A DNA stretch of 64,000 bases from Nitrospira lenta (GCF_900403705.1 NZ_OUNR01000018.1:62001-126000); one strand, 5' to 3'. Shown: positions 26,586 to 35,521, counted from the stretch's first letter. Notes: generated by a model not told the origin, from the letters alone. Numbers and translations are program-made.

Positions 26586-27226
26586 GGACCTGTATGTATT
26601 GGATGTGTCTCTTGTTGACGATTGGATTCAGCTTCGGCCCAATCACGCCGCCGCTTTCAGCCGCGTCACTCGACCGCGAACTCCCTGGCTGGAGAAGCTA
26701 CACCAACGCCCGCTTCGGATTTTCTGTCCGCTATCCCGACACCTGGACACTCGGCCATCCGCTGCCGGACGGCATCGGCATCACGTTTCAGCCGCCGATC
26801 GATCAGAGCCTCGTCGCGCTATCCGGCCACATGAATCTCCTGGAGGGCACAAGCCAGGATGGGCGACAGACCCTCACTGAATTCGCCGCCGCGCATCGCC
26901 GGATCATCGCGGATCTCTACCGCAAGAAGACGGTCGAGATCACGTGGCAACCGGATCAGGCGGCGACCTTCGCGGGGCTCCCGGCCAAGCGCCTGGCCTT
27001 CACCTACCAAGACGACCAGCATCGCGCGATGCTGGAGATCCATATTTTTTCTTTGGGACGCAACGAAGGCCGAGGGGTCCGGATCAAGATGCCGGTCTCG
27101 GCGCACGATCAATTGATGCCGGCCATCACCGGCATGCTGAAGACCTATCAGCCGGGACGCGATCAGAACGCCGTGAGCCCTGTGGCGCCGAAACCCGATG
27201 CGCCACAGGCTGCGCCGCGCTCATGA
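26582..27226 (+). CDS. Exported PsbP-like/DUF1795-type protein
   Basis: A 214-residue protein with a signal peptide (CLLLTIGFSFGPITPPLSA) and a mature domain that opens YTNARFGFSVRYPDTWTL, the hallmark of the PsbP/DUF1795 fold, with a later strand FAGLPAKRLAFTYQDD and ends in MLKTYQP. The ATG at 26582 overlaps the upstream stop (ATGA), showing translational coupling; ATG at 26594, after GAGG, is an equally possible start. Proteins of this fold have varied roles. Position beside a possible metal oxidase is noted but no function is claimed. Confidence 0.7.
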   Translation: MRTCMYWMCLLLTIGFSFGPITPPLSAASLDRELPGWRSYTNARFGFSVRYPDTWTLGHPLPDGIGITFQPPIDQSLVALSGHMNLLEGTSQDGRQTLTEFAAAHRRIIADLYRKKTVEITWQPDQAATFAGLPAKRLAFTYQDDQHRAMLEIHIFSLGRNEGRGVRIKMPVSAHDQLMPAITGMLKTYQPGRDQNAVSPVAPKPDAPQAAPRS

Positions 27227-27280
27227 TTGGAAACCGGCGCGATGGGCCGGCCACTCCGTCAGGCGCATATGTCACGGACC

Positions 27281-28489
27281 TTACCGTGCCGTTCGCAGCC
27301 GATCCGGCAGATGCGTCAAATCGATGAGCGATCCATCGGCCAGCACCGCCGCGTGTTCGATGACACTCCATAGCTCGCGCAGATTGCCGGGCCAGGGATA
27401 GTGGCGCAGTCGCCGCCGTGCGCGGGGCGTGAAATTCTGCCACATGAGGTGGTCGTCCCTATGGCCCACCTGACAGGTCCTGAGAATCCAGTGCGCCAAG
27501 GCGTCGATATCGTCGACCCGCTCGCGCAGCGGACGAAGCAGAACCGGAACGACGTTCAGATGCCAATAGAGATCTTCACGGAACTCCCTTCTGTCGCAGC
27601 AGGCTTGCAGATCCTGCGTTGATGCGGCCATGACGCGCAAGTCTAGATCGTAATACCGTTCCTCCCCCACCCGGCGCCCACGGCACTCCTTCAACGCGCG
27701 CGCGATTTTTGCCTGGAGCCGCGGACTGAGACCGCCGACCTCGTTGAGATACAGGGTACCGCCTCGCGCCATTTCCAACAGGCCCGGCTGTGAACCCGAT
27801 GATCCCGCGACGCCGAACACCTGCGCGTCCAGCGTCGCGTCATCGCCGGCGATACAGCCGACGGAGACGAATGGCTTTGACCGGCGCACGCAGCGCGCAT
27901 GAATCGTTCGCGCCAGATATTCTTTGCCGGTGCCCGCTTCACCGGAAATCAGCAGAGCGGCCTCCGTCGCCGCCACTCGCTCAACGACGTCTCGCACCAT
28001 CTGGGTTGCCGCACTGTTTCCAATCAACACTCCTTCTTGAGCGGCCGTGCCGCGCTCCATCAGGCCAGTGACCGGAGCGCGCGAGACCTCCGCGCGGACA
28101 CTCGCAACGCCGCGTTCTTGACCGAGCGCGCGCTGCACCACGGTCCGGAGTTCCTGCCCGGTAAACGGCTTGGCCAGATAATCGAAGGCGCCATGCCGCA
28201 TGGACGCCACCGCAGTTTGAATGGACGCATAGGCCGTCAGCAACACCACCGTGATCGCCGGATCGATCCGCTTGGCCGCTTGCAATAACCCAATGCCGTC
28301 GAGGCCCGGCATGCGAAGATCGGTGAGCAGAACTTGCGGACGCTCGCGCTCGATCACGGCCAACGCCCGATTCGAATCGGCTTCGCCCACGCACTGGTAG
28401 CGATGCCGGCTCAGAATTCGTCGACAGTTTTCAATCGCCTCGGGCTCATCATCGACAATCAATATCTTATCCGGCGTCAACGTCTCCAC
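27281..28489 (-). CDS. Degenerate NtrC-type response regulator (receiver plus AAA+, no GAFTGA, no DNA-binding domain)
   Basis: A 402-residue protein. The receiver (about 1-125) is intact with phosphoacceptor Asp57 (LLTDLRMPGLDG) and Lys107. The AAA+ domain keeps Walker A (GEAGTGKE, 183-190) but Walker B reads GGTLYLNEV, with Asn249 for the catalytic Asp, and the sigma-54-contact loop GAFTGA is replaced by GVAGSSGSQPG (226-236). The protein stops after the AAA+ lid, PGNLRELW...LPDRLRTAR, with no Fis-type helix-turn-helix. It is therefore unlikely to activate sigma-54 polymerase itself. It lies downstream of an intact paralogue and its own sigma-54-like promoter, and may act by mixed assembly with that paralogue. 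Confidence 0.85.
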   Translation of the reverse strand: METLTPDKILIVDDEPEAIENCRRILSRHRYQCVGEADSNRALAVIERERPQVLLTDLRMPGLDGIGLLQAAKRIDPAITVVLLTAYASIQTAVASMRHGAFDYLAKPFTGQELRTVVQRALGQERGVASVRAEVSRAPVTGLMERGTAAQEGVLIGNSAATQMVRDVVERVAATEAALLISGEAGTGKEYLARTIHARCVRRSKPFVSVGCIAGDDATLDAQVFGVAGSSGSQPGLLEMARGGTLYLNEVGGLSPRLQAKIARALKECRGRRVGEERYYDLDLRVMAASTQDLQACCDRREFREDLYWHLNVVPVLLRPLRERVDDIDALAHWILRTCQVGHRDDHLMWQNFTPRARRRLRHYPWPGNLRELWSVIEHAAVLADGSLIDLTHLPDRLRTAR

Positions 28490-28586
28490 ACGGTCCTCTT
28501 TCTGTGTCGCAGGGGGAAAGAGCGCGCAGACTCAGAGCTTCATCACGTGGAGCCCTGCCCGCCCAAGCCTCTCTGGCTAAAAGCTA

Positions 28587-28602
28587 AGCAAGTGCGATGC
28601 CG
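28587..28602 (-). promoter_or_regulatory. Sigma-54-like promoter for the degenerate regulator
   Basis: The minus strand reads CGGCATCGCACTTGCT: GG and GC ten bases apart, TTGCT intact, two mismatches to TGGCAC at -24. The start codon at 28489 would be about 86 bases from the expected transcription start. The ATGGG/CCCAT repeat lies only 14 bp upstream of it, closer than usual for an enhancer. Confidence 0.45.
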
Positions 28603-28616
28603 ACAAGAAAGAGAAT

Positions 28617-28636
28617 ATGGGACAGCGACGCCCCAT
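28617..28636. promoter_or_regulatory. Enhancer-like repeat matching the oxidase site
   Basis: ATGGGACAGCGACGCCCCAT differs by one base from the site at 25377-25396 upstream of the multicopper oxidase. Two such 20-bp matches in intergenic DNA 3.2 kb apart, each next to a sigma-54-like promoter, point to a shared activator. Confidence 0.5.
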
Positions 28637-28730
28637 CAAAATGCAGACATGACTGAAGAGTTTCTGGCGAGACACTATCGAAGAACTGAGTCGGTCGCTC
28701 CTGCCCGCAGAGGAGTCAGAGAGATTCCAG

Positions 28731-30137
28731 CTAACTTGGCTCTCGAAGGCCGTGCCGCTTCACCATGCGTTCGATCGTCTTGCGATCCACGCCGGCTTCT
28801 TGCGCGGCGTTGCTCATGTGCCAGTCATGGCGTCTCAGAAGTTCCAGGAGAAAACTGCGCTCGAACGAACGGACGACTTCCTGCTTGGCCTGCTTGTAAG
28901 ACCCCGCTTCCTCCGCGCCGGACTCATCCGATCCTGCCGCACGAATACGCTCGGGGAAGTGTTCGGCCCGGATCGTGGGTCCATCGGCCAGCGCCGCCAC
29001 CCGCTCAATCACATTCTGAAGTTCACGAACATTGCCCGGCCAGGTGTGCGCCGTCAAACAAGCTAAGGCCGCCGGATCGAAGGCCGGCTCGCTCCCGCGC
29101 CCCCGGAAGCGCATCAGAAATTCCTGCGCCAACACCTGCACATCGCCCTGACGTTCCCGCAACGGAGGCAGCAGGATCGGAATGACGTTGAGGCGGTAAA
29201 AGAGATCCTCGCGAAACTCTCCCTTGCGGCACGCGTCTTCCAGATCCCGGTTGGACGCCGCAATCACCCGGACATCGATATCCGCGTAGCGCGTCCCGCC
29301 CACGCGGCGGACATGGCGTTCCTGCAAGACCCGGAGCAACCGCGATTGAAGCGTCTGGCTCATGCCGCTGACTTCATCCAGAAAAACCGTGCCGCGATTG
29401 GCCGTTTCGAATAGGCCGACCTTCGCCGCATGCGCTCCGGTAAACGCCCCCTTCTCATGGCCGAAGAGTTCAGATTCGAGCAAGGAATCCGGAAGCGCCA
29501 CACAATCGAGCGGCACGAAGGGCCGGCTCGCCCGGTCACTTTCATCATGAATGGCGCGCGCCACCAATTCCTTCCCCGTTCCGCTCTCACCGTAGATCAA
29601 CACGTTGGCATCTGTCCGCGCGACTTTTCTGACGAGCTCCTTCACGCCGCAAATCGCCGAGCTGGTTCCCCGAATAAAATCGATGCCGCTCTTCCTGACC
29701 GCGTCGCCGGCCGAGGCCGGCCGATCGAGCCCCGCCACAGAAGGGCTGCCGGTGCGCGGCTGCCCGCGGTATTCAAAGGCTCGCTTGGCCACATCTTCCA
29801 GATTCTTGCTGGAGTAGGGCTTGAGCACATAATCCAGCGCGCCGTATCGCATGGAGTCCACGGCAGTTTGTACTGTCGCGTAGGCAGTCATCAACACCAC
29901 GTTGATCTTCGGATCGACCCGTTTTGCCTCAACCAGGACACTGATTCCATCGAGCCCGGGCATGCGCAGATCCGTCAAGACCAGTTCAGGCCGCTCCTGC
30001 TGGATGCGTTGCACGGCACGAATGGGGTCGTGCTCCGTCAGACAGTCATAGCCCAAACGGCTCAAGATGCGGCGGCAGTTGTCCAGCGCATCCACTTCAT
30101 CGTCAACGATCAGTATCTTGCCTGTTCCCATTCCCAT
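28731..30137 (-). CDS. Sigma-54-dependent response regulator (NtrC family)
   Basis: A 468-residue activator with all three NtrC domains. Receiver: Asp56 (LVLTDLRMPGLDG). AAA+: Walker A GESGTGKE (183-190), GAFTGA (230-235) and Walker B VFLDEV (about 251-256). The C-terminal helix-turn-helix (NAAQEAGVDRKTIERMVKRHGL) is of Fis type. The gene overlaps the histidine kinase gene by 28 bp, so the pair is a two-component system. It would bind an upstream inverted repeat and activate sigma-54 promoters; the ATGGG/CCCAT repeats before the oxidase and before the degenerate regulator are the natural candidate sites, an inference from position. Confidence 0.95.
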   Translation of the reverse strand: MGMGTGKILIVDDEVDALDNCRRILSRLGYDCLTEHDPIRAVQRIQQERPELVLTDLRMPGLDGISVLVEAKRVDPKINVVLMTAYATVQTAVDSMRYGALDYVLKPYSSKNLEDVAKRAFEYRGQPRTGSPSVAGLDRPASAGDAVRKSGIDFIRGTSSAICGVKELVRKVARTDANVLIYGESGTGKELVARAIHDESDRASRPFVPLDCVALPDSLLESELFGHEKGAFTGAHAAKVGLFETANRGTVFLDEVSGMSQTLQSRLLRVLQERHVRRVGGTRYADIDVRVIAASNRDLEDACRKGEFREDLFYRLNVIPILLPPLRERQGDVQVLAQEFLMRFRGRGSEPAFDPAALACLTAHTWPGNVRELQNVIERVAALADGPTIRAEHFPERIRAAGSDESGAEEAGSYKQAKQEVVRSFERSFLLELLRRHDWHMSNAAQEAGVDRKTIERMVKRHGLREPS

Positions 30138-32146
30138 CCGGCCTCCTGCTGCGACTCCGCTGCCGACACCAACGCGGGAAGAGAGACCGTCGCCACGGCC
30201 CCGCGCCGGCCGTTGTCGATTTCAAGACGTCCACGATGATCGGCCACGATGCCGTAACTGAGGAATAACCCCAGGCCGGTGCCCTGCCCTTCACCCTTCG
30301 TCGTAAAGAACGGATCGAAGATGCGTCCCAACATCTCTGCTGGAATGCCGGGGCCCGTATCGCTGATCCGTACCGCCACCAAGCCGCCCTCTTTGCCCGG
30401 CCCCCCTTCGGAATGAACCGTGACGACACCTGGAGAAACGCCGCTTTCAGCCGCATCGATCGCATTATTGATCAAGTTTAACATCACCGTTTCGATGCGG
30501 TCGCGATCGCCCATGATCGGCGGCAGACTGGGCGACAAGACTGATTCAATACTGACCCCTTTGGTCAAGGCCCTCTCCTTAGATGCATCGATACAGGCTC
30601 GGAGGACACAATTCACATCCATGGGTTTCAACACGGTGGCCGATCCTCGGGACAAGGCCAACATACTCTTCGTGATCCGCGAGATGCGATCCGCCTGAGT
30701 CCGGATCGCCACCAAGTCTCGTTGCTGCTCCTCCGACACCCCCAACTGCGCGGCCTCGGCCTCCATACACTCGATCCGGTTGAGAATGATCCCCAACGGA
30801 TTATTGATTTCATGCGCGATCCCGCTGGCCACCTTGCCCAGCGTCGCCAGACGTTCGGAGAACTGCAGCTGCTTCATGTGCTCCGTGACTTCGGCGGTTT
30901 TGTCTTCGACGCGCCGGGCCAGATCGGCATTCAACGCTTCCAGTTCCCCACGCGAGGCTTTCAGCCGGTCCGCCATATGGTGAACGGCGGCGGCCAGCTC
31001 CTCAAATTCATCGCCGGTCCGTATATTCAACGGACGGTCATAGGTGCCCTGACTGATGGCCTCTACACCGGTCTGGAGAATCTGAATCGGACGGGCAATC
31101 CGCGCGGCCACATAGCGCCCCATCGCCCAGAGCAATCCCAGCATCACCAGGCCGATCGCCGCCAGGTTCCGCAGCTGATCGCGAATCGGCGCATAGCTTT
31201 CCCCCGGCTCTTGCCGCACAAAGATATGCCACGAGTTATCCGGCAACGGCAGACCGGCGACCGGCGCAAACCCGACGACCGTATCCATCGCTCCATGCCC
31301 GTCGTCTTCCGCAATGCCCCATCCCGGGTGCGACGATACGATCATCGTCATCAATTGAGCGGGAATGCGATGGGCTTGCCGGGGCAAGATAGGACAGACC
31401 AGCGGATTGCCCGCCGCATCGAAGAGCATGGCGTGGCCGGTCTGCCCGATCCGAATCTGATTGATCATCGCGAAGAGGCTGTCGAATCGATAGGACGCTT
31501 TCACCGCTCCGATGACGGTGTGCTGCCGGTCATCGAGAATCGGCACGGCAATGTCGATGGTTTCCTCGGGCGTCCTGAAGGACCCCTCGTGCGCCGGAAT
31601 CAGCCCGCTGATATAGACCTGATCGACGCCGCCCGCATGAATGGCCGTCCACCAGAGCTCCTGTTTGAATGAATAGTGGTCCGGCTCTGAACTCGCCGCC
31701 ACCAGAGCCCCGTGCTGATCGGCAATCAACAGACCGACGACTTTGTCTCCGTCGCGCACCTTGGTCTCCAACAGGAAGCGGGAGAGTTCGGCGTTCACCA
31801 GCCGCCCGACCCCATCCCCGCCTTTCTCCCACGCCTGCATCCGCTCCGCAATCAATGCCTGCGTCTTCTCGCGATCGACCGGATAGGATTCATTGGCGGC
31901 CTCGACCGGCTGGCGCACACGCAACGGCGCAGATCCAAGGAGCCGCACCCCTTGGACTTCGCCCTGAACCAGCATCGTGACGCGATCGGCAGCCTGGATC
32001 GCCACCGCCTGAAGATTCCCGCCGATGACATCGCGCAACGAACGCATGCCCGACACATAGGCCAACACCAGACCGATCAGCAGCGGGATACACCCCACCA
32101 GCACAATGGCCAATACAATACGTCCGCGAATGGTTCGAATTTTCAT
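30110..32146 (-). CDS. Membrane sensor histidine kinase with extracytoplasmic dCache-like domain
   Basis: A 678-residue kinase. Transmembrane helices at about 10-32 and 327-347 enclose a 290-residue periplasmic sensor with Cache-type features (VVGLLIADQHGALVAASSEPD, ETIDIAVPILDDRQHTVIGAVKASY). A HAMP linker (348-400) and coiled coil lead to HisKA with His445 in GIAHEINNPLG and an HATPase domain with NLINNAIDAAE, DTGPGIP and GTGLGLFLS. The domain order fits kinases that phosphorylate NtrC-type regulators, here the overlapping downstream gene. The signal is unknown; a periplasmic Cache domain suggests a small ligand or metal-related cue. Confidence 0.93.
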   Translation of the reverse strand: MKIRTIRGRIVLAIVLVGCIPLLIGLVLAYVSGMRSLRDVIGGNLQAVAIQAADRVTMLVQGEVQGVRLLGSAPLRVRQPVEAANESYPVDREKTQALIAERMQAWEKGGDGVGRLVNAELSRFLLETKVRDGDKVVGLLIADQHGALVAASSEPDHYSFKQELWWTAIHAGGVDQVYISGLIPAHEGSFRTPEETIDIAVPILDDRQHTVIGAVKASYRFDSLFAMINQIRIGQTGHAMLFDAAGNPLVCPILPRQAHRIPAQLMTMIVSSHPGWGIAEDDGHGAMDTVVGFAPVAGLPLPDNSWHIFVRQEPGESYAPIRDQLRNLAAIGLVMLGLLWAMGRYVAARIARPIQILQTGVEAISQGTYDRPLNIRTGDEFEELAAAVHHMADRLKASRGELEALNADLARRVEDKTAEVTEHMKQLQFSERLATLGKVASGIAHEINNPLGIILNRIECMEAEAAQLGVSEEQQRDLVAIRTQADRISRITKSMLALSRGSATVLKPMDVNCVLRACIDASKERALTKGVSIESVLSPSLPPIMGDRDRIETVMLNLINNAIDAAESGVSPGVVTVHSEGGPGKEGGLVAVRISDTGPGIPAEMLGRIFDPFFTTKGEGQGTGLGLFLSYGIVADHRGRLEIDNGRRGAVATVSLPALVSAAESQQEAGWEWEQARY

Positions 32147-32331
32147 CGCGCGGTATTGTAATCACCACGCCACGGAAAACTCTAGCCCATCGAAAGCGGG
32201 CGTTCACCGCTGTCATTCGCCCGACATCGCAGTCGTTGAACTCCCCGCGTCGAACGTTTATGGTACTCCCCATCGACCACGAACAGGGGTCACGCGACGA
32301 GGCGAGAGGCCGGACATTTGCGGAGGGCAGG

Positions 32332-32667
32332 GTGAAGCGAACGACACCGAATAAGACCGTCACCGCTCAGGAATGCGCCGTCATTCTGCGCGCAGTCGGC
32401 GACCCCACCCGGCTCGCTATTCTTGAGTCTTTGCTGACGCAGGAAAAATGCGTGAGCGATCTCGTGACGGAACTGAACCGTCCTCAACCGTACATTTCCC
32501 ATCATCTCCGCATTCTCCGACAGGCAGGCCTCATCGAGGGGCAACGTGCCGGCAAGCAAGTCTGCTATCGCATTGCGCCCCATATGCAGAGCGCGCTGAA
32601 GCAGCGTGGCAAACAGGGGCTGGACTTTGGCTGCTGCCAACTGAATTTCCCCACCGCTAGCCGATAA
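32332..32667 (+). CDS. ArsR/SmtB family metal(loid)-sensing repressor
   Basis: A 111-residue winged-helix repressor: LRAVGDPTRLAILESLL, then recognition helix QPYISHHLRILRQAGLI and wing GKQVCYRIA. Cys40 sits at the ArsR metal-site position (EKCVSDL, where classical ArsR has ELCVCDL) and a C-terminal Cys101-Cys102 pair (DFGCCQL) adds possible As(III) ligands, reminiscent of type-2 ArsR with C-terminal cysteines. The GTG at 32332 follows GGAGG by five bases; a longer form from ATG at 32236 or 32260 cannot be excluded. It is 4 bp ahead of the PiT gene and heads the arsenite oxidation cluster, so arsenite sensing is likely. Confidence 0.85.
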   Translation: MKRTTPNKTVTAQECAVILRAVGDPTRLAILESLLTQEKCVSDLVTELNRPQPYISHHLRILRQAGLIEGQRAGKQVCYRIAPHMQSALKQRGKQGLDFGCCQLNFPTASR

Positions 32668-32671
32668 TCAA

Positions 32672-33799
32672 ATGGACCTCGCGCTGTTCACGCTCATGCT
32701 GGCCCTCGCATTCGCGAATGGCACGAATGACGTATCCAAAGCCATTGCCACATTGGTCGGCAGCGGAGTCACGAACTATTCGACCGCCATTCGATGGGGC
32801 ACGGCCTGGACCGCGGTGGGGGCCGGCCTGTCTGCCCTCGTCGCCACGGCCATGGTCAATACCTTCAGCACCGGACTGGTGCAACCGGACCGCAGCATTC
32901 CCCTGGCGTTCGCGTTAGCCGTACTCAGCGGGGCGATGGCGTGGGTCCTCTTGGCCTCACGAACGGGACTGCCCGTCTCGACCACTCATGCGCTGACCGG
33001 GGCAATTATGGGCGCCGGCCTGATGGCGTTCGGACAGGAAGGCCTCATGTGGCCGGCCCTGGCCAAGAAAATCGCCCTCCCCCTGCTGTTGAGTCCTCTG
33101 CTGGCCTTCACCGTGGCCATCATCGTCCATCCGCTGATCCGCGCGCTGGCGAATCGGTGGGAAGGACACTGCCTCTGCCTCATGCCCGCCGCCCGCGCCC
33201 TGGTGACGATTGACGCGCAGGGGATGACTCGCACCCTGTTTCAAACGGCTGGTCCGGGACAGCCGGTGCTGGCCGTCCCGTCTCAGTGCGACCGCGCCGG
33301 ACTGAAGGGACTGGTCGTCGGCCTGGATAGCATCCATTGGATCTCCAGCGGCCTGGCCTCTCTCGCGCGCGGCACCAACGATGCGCCGAAGATCGTCGCG
33401 ATGCTCCTGCTGGGACAAGCCCTTGCACTGCCCGCCGATAGCCCTCTTCGGATGGCGGCCTTTGCCGGTGTCACGCTCGCGATGGGATTCGGGAGCTACT
33501 GGGGCGGACTCCGCGTCACACAGGTGCTCGCAGAGAAAGTCACCCGCATGAACCATGTCGAAGGATTGTCGGCCAACCTCACGACCTCCTCTCTGGTGAT
33601 GATCTCCGCCATGCTCGGACTGCCCGTCTCCACCACCCATGTCAGCAGCTCGTCGATCATCGGCATCGGCCTCCTCAACGGCATCCAGGCCGTTCGCTGG
33701 ACAACCGTGCGCGATATGGTCCTGGCCTGGATCGTCACCATCCCCGCAGCCGCCTTGCTGGCCTGCTTCGCGTATCTGCTCATCACGCACCTCTCCTAA
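32672..33799 (+). CDS. pit: PiT family inorganic phosphate transporter
   Basis: A 375-residue permease with about 10-11 helices and the two inverted PiT signatures: ANGTNDVSKAIATLVG near the N terminus and RGTNDAPKIVAMLLLG near the middle, each followed by GLPVSTTH in both repeats. PiT carriers take up metal-phosphate with protons. In arsenic clusters a low-affinity phosphate carrier can offset arsenate competition, since arsenate is the product of the arsenite oxidase encoded nearby; this link is inference. It starts 4 bp after the ArsR gene and probably shares its promoter. Confidence 0.93.
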   Translation: MDLALFTLMLALAFANGTNDVSKAIATLVGSGVTNYSTAIRWGTAWTAVGAGLSALVATAMVNTFSTGLVQPDRSIPLAFALAVLSGAMAWVLLASRTGLPVSTTHALTGAIMGAGLMAFGQEGLMWPALAKKIALPLLLSPLLAFTVAIIVHPLIRALANRWEGHCLCLMPAARALVTIDAQGMTRTLFQTAGPGQPVLAVPSQCDRAGLKGLVVGLDSIHWISSGLASLARGTNDAPKIVAMLLLGQALALPADSPLRMAAFAGVTLAMGFGSYWGGLRVTQVLAEKVTRMNHVEGLSANLTTSSLVMISAMLGLPVSTTHVSSSSIIGIGLLNGIQAVRWTTVRDMVLAWIVTIPAAALLACFAYLLITHLS

Positions 33800-33837
33800 C
33801 CGGGATCCCCGACACCCTCTCGCCATCGGCTTTGCCA

Positions 33838-33871
33838 TACATATAGACACATGTACATGTGTTTATGTATA
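33838..33871. promoter_or_regulatory. Palindromic operator candidate upstream of the arsenite oxidation genes
   Basis: A perfect 16-bp palindrome ACACATGTACATGTGT (33847-33862) extends with mostly matching flanks to an imperfect 34-bp repeat. It is AT-rich in a GC-rich region, lies 38 bp upstream of the porin ATG and begins 38 bp after the PiT stop. Length and symmetry suit a dimeric winged-helix repressor such as the ArsR encoded 1.2 kb upstream. It has no terminator tail. Confidence 0.55.
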
Positions 33872-33909
33872 AACGGGGCCTTCTTCAGCCGAGAAAGGAG
33901 CCTCTTCAC

Positions 33910-35373
33910 ATGCACCGCCGGAACAACCGACAGACCGCGCGCATATTCTTGGTCCTCCTCCTCCTGGTCGGGAGTCCGGTTCGCGCCGACCAACTCCCGT
34001 TCCCCGAGCCGGCCAATGAAAACGCCTATGCCGTGCCGATGGAAAACTTGCGCCTGCGCCTGTGGGCTCAGTACCGCGTGCTGTACAACGCGAGCAACAT
34101 TCCCGGCGGCATCAATAACGGCAGCTTGCCGTCCGCGGGAACCGGGCCGGGGAAACTGAATTACGGAGACACGACCGGCTACGACTTCTTCCGGCAACGG
34201 ATGCGGTTGGCCTTCGATATCAGACCCAAGGACGACGACCATGTCGGCGGCTATATGCAAATGGAATTTCGCGGCGGCTTCGGTGGTTCCAGCCCGGCGG
34301 CCAGCGACCCGCGCGGAGAGTCCGGGGCGAATGCCGACGGAACGCCCAACGCCTTCAACCGGCTGCAAGCCCGCGGCGTCCGATACGGCTATGTCTATTT
34401 CACACCGATTGAAAACCATACCCTCGTCGTGGGAATTCTTCCGACGCTCGACCAGGTCGGCCGCGTACTGTGGGACGGCGAATGGGATTTCTTCGTCGGC
34501 GGCGCGTCGTTGGGCGGCAAATTCGGGGAAGCCGATTACCGAGTGGGATTCTACCGCTTCGCATCGGATCTAAAGGCCGGGACGATCGGACAGGGATTCG
34601 GGAAAGACGGTGACATGTGGGTGACGGACTACAATACCCCACTCAAGCTCGGTTCGTACGACCTCAAGGTCGGCGGCCACTACTACACCATGAATCTCGG
34701 CAAGACCGAGAATATCTCGATCGGCGATACGCATGAACATTGGATCGCACTGACGGCCTCAGGGTCCTTGTTCACCACCGGCGCATGGAACAGCTACCTC
34801 ATGGTGAACAGCGGCCGTATCGGCACCGGCACGACCGGGAATAACCACACCGGCTACTCCGGCAAGTTTGAAGGCACCCTGCCCATCGGCCCGGCGACGC
34901 TCAACCTCTTTGCGCTCTATTCATCCGGCGACAAGGCCGGCCAAACCAGCAATCAGTTCACCACGCCCGAAGCGATCCTCGGGACAAACGGCTATTGGGG
35001 CTACTCCCATATCTTCAACGCCAATGCGCCAGGCGACGTCAATGACTTCGGGATCAATCTAAACAACGGCGGAGCCGGACTCTGGACCGTTCAAGGACAG
35101 CTCAAATTTCCCATCATCCCCAGACTGACCGGCACTCTGGAGAGCGCGTACTTCGCCGCCGCTCGTTCGCGTGACTTCGGCACACGCGGAGCCACGACTT
35201 ATATGGGTACGGAAACCGGCGGTATGCTGACTTATAACCTGGCAAAGAATCTGAATCTGGATGTCGGCTTCGCGCATGCCTTTATGGGCGACTTCCTAGC
35301 CAATCGGACGCAAGCAACCAATGTCGAACGATCCATCTATGAATTCTTCACGCGGTTTCAGTATGCGCTCTAA
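33910..35373 (+). CDS. Outer membrane beta-barrel channel, porin-like
   Basis: A 487-residue protein with a Sec signal (FLVLLLLVGSPVRA) followed by alternating amphipathic strands, many Gly-aromatic turns and a C-terminal strand ending RSIYEFFTRFQYAL, as expected for an outer membrane barrel. It resembles the alginate-export/porin superfamily found in several environmental Gram-negatives; no specificity can be read. AAAGGAG lies ten bases before ATG 33910, the preferred start. Position between ArsR-PiT and aioB suggests a path for arsenite, arsenate or phosphate through the outer membrane (inference). Confidence 0.75.
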   Translation: MHRRNNRQTARIFLVLLLLVGSPVRADQLPFPEPANENAYAVPMENLRLRLWAQYRVLYNASNIPGGINNGSLPSAGTGPGKLNYGDTTGYDFFRQRMRLAFDIRPKDDDHVGGYMQMEFRGGFGGSSPAASDPRGESGANADGTPNAFNRLQARGVRYGYVYFTPIENHTLVVGILPTLDQVGRVLWDGEWDFFVGGASLGGKFGEADYRVGFYRFASDLKAGTIGQGFGKDGDMWVTDYNTPLKLGSYDLKVGGHYYTMNLGKTENISIGDTHEHWIALTASGSLFTTGAWNSYLMVNSGRIGTGTTGNNHTGYSGKFEGTLPIGPATLNLFALYSSGDKAGQTSNQFTTPEAILGTNGYWGYSHIFNANAPGDVNDFGINLNNGGAGLWTVQGQLKFPIIPRLTGTLESAYFAAARSRDFGTRGATTYMGTETGGMLTYNLAKNLNLDVGFAHAFMGDFLANRTQATNVERSIYEFFTRFQYAL

Positions 35374-35374
35374 C

Positions 35375-35470
35375 AGGAGGCTGAAAAAGGCCGCCAGAGG
35401 CGAGGGAACCCTTCATGCCCAGCAGAGGATGTCCCCATATAATTCGCACATACCACGTGGTTCAGCCTCC
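35375..35470. repeat. Dispersed inverted repeat, copy 1
   Basis: GGAGGCTGAA (35376-35385) and TTCAGCCTCC (35461-35470) form 10-bp perfect arms around 75 bp. The AGGAGGCTGA-type edge is shared with the element at 58820-58947. It lies right after the porin stop and before the aioB start, so it may also act as an mRNA end or stabiliser in this operon. Confidence 0.5.
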
Positions 35471-35521
35471 AGCTAAGACCACACCGGCGTTCGATGATGG
35501 TTGCAGAAAGGAAGGGACAAG

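Noticed and set aside
32236-32331. Longer ArsR start at 32236 or 32260
   Set aside because: The GTG at 32332 has a good GGAGG site and gives the normal family length; the extension has no conserved residues.
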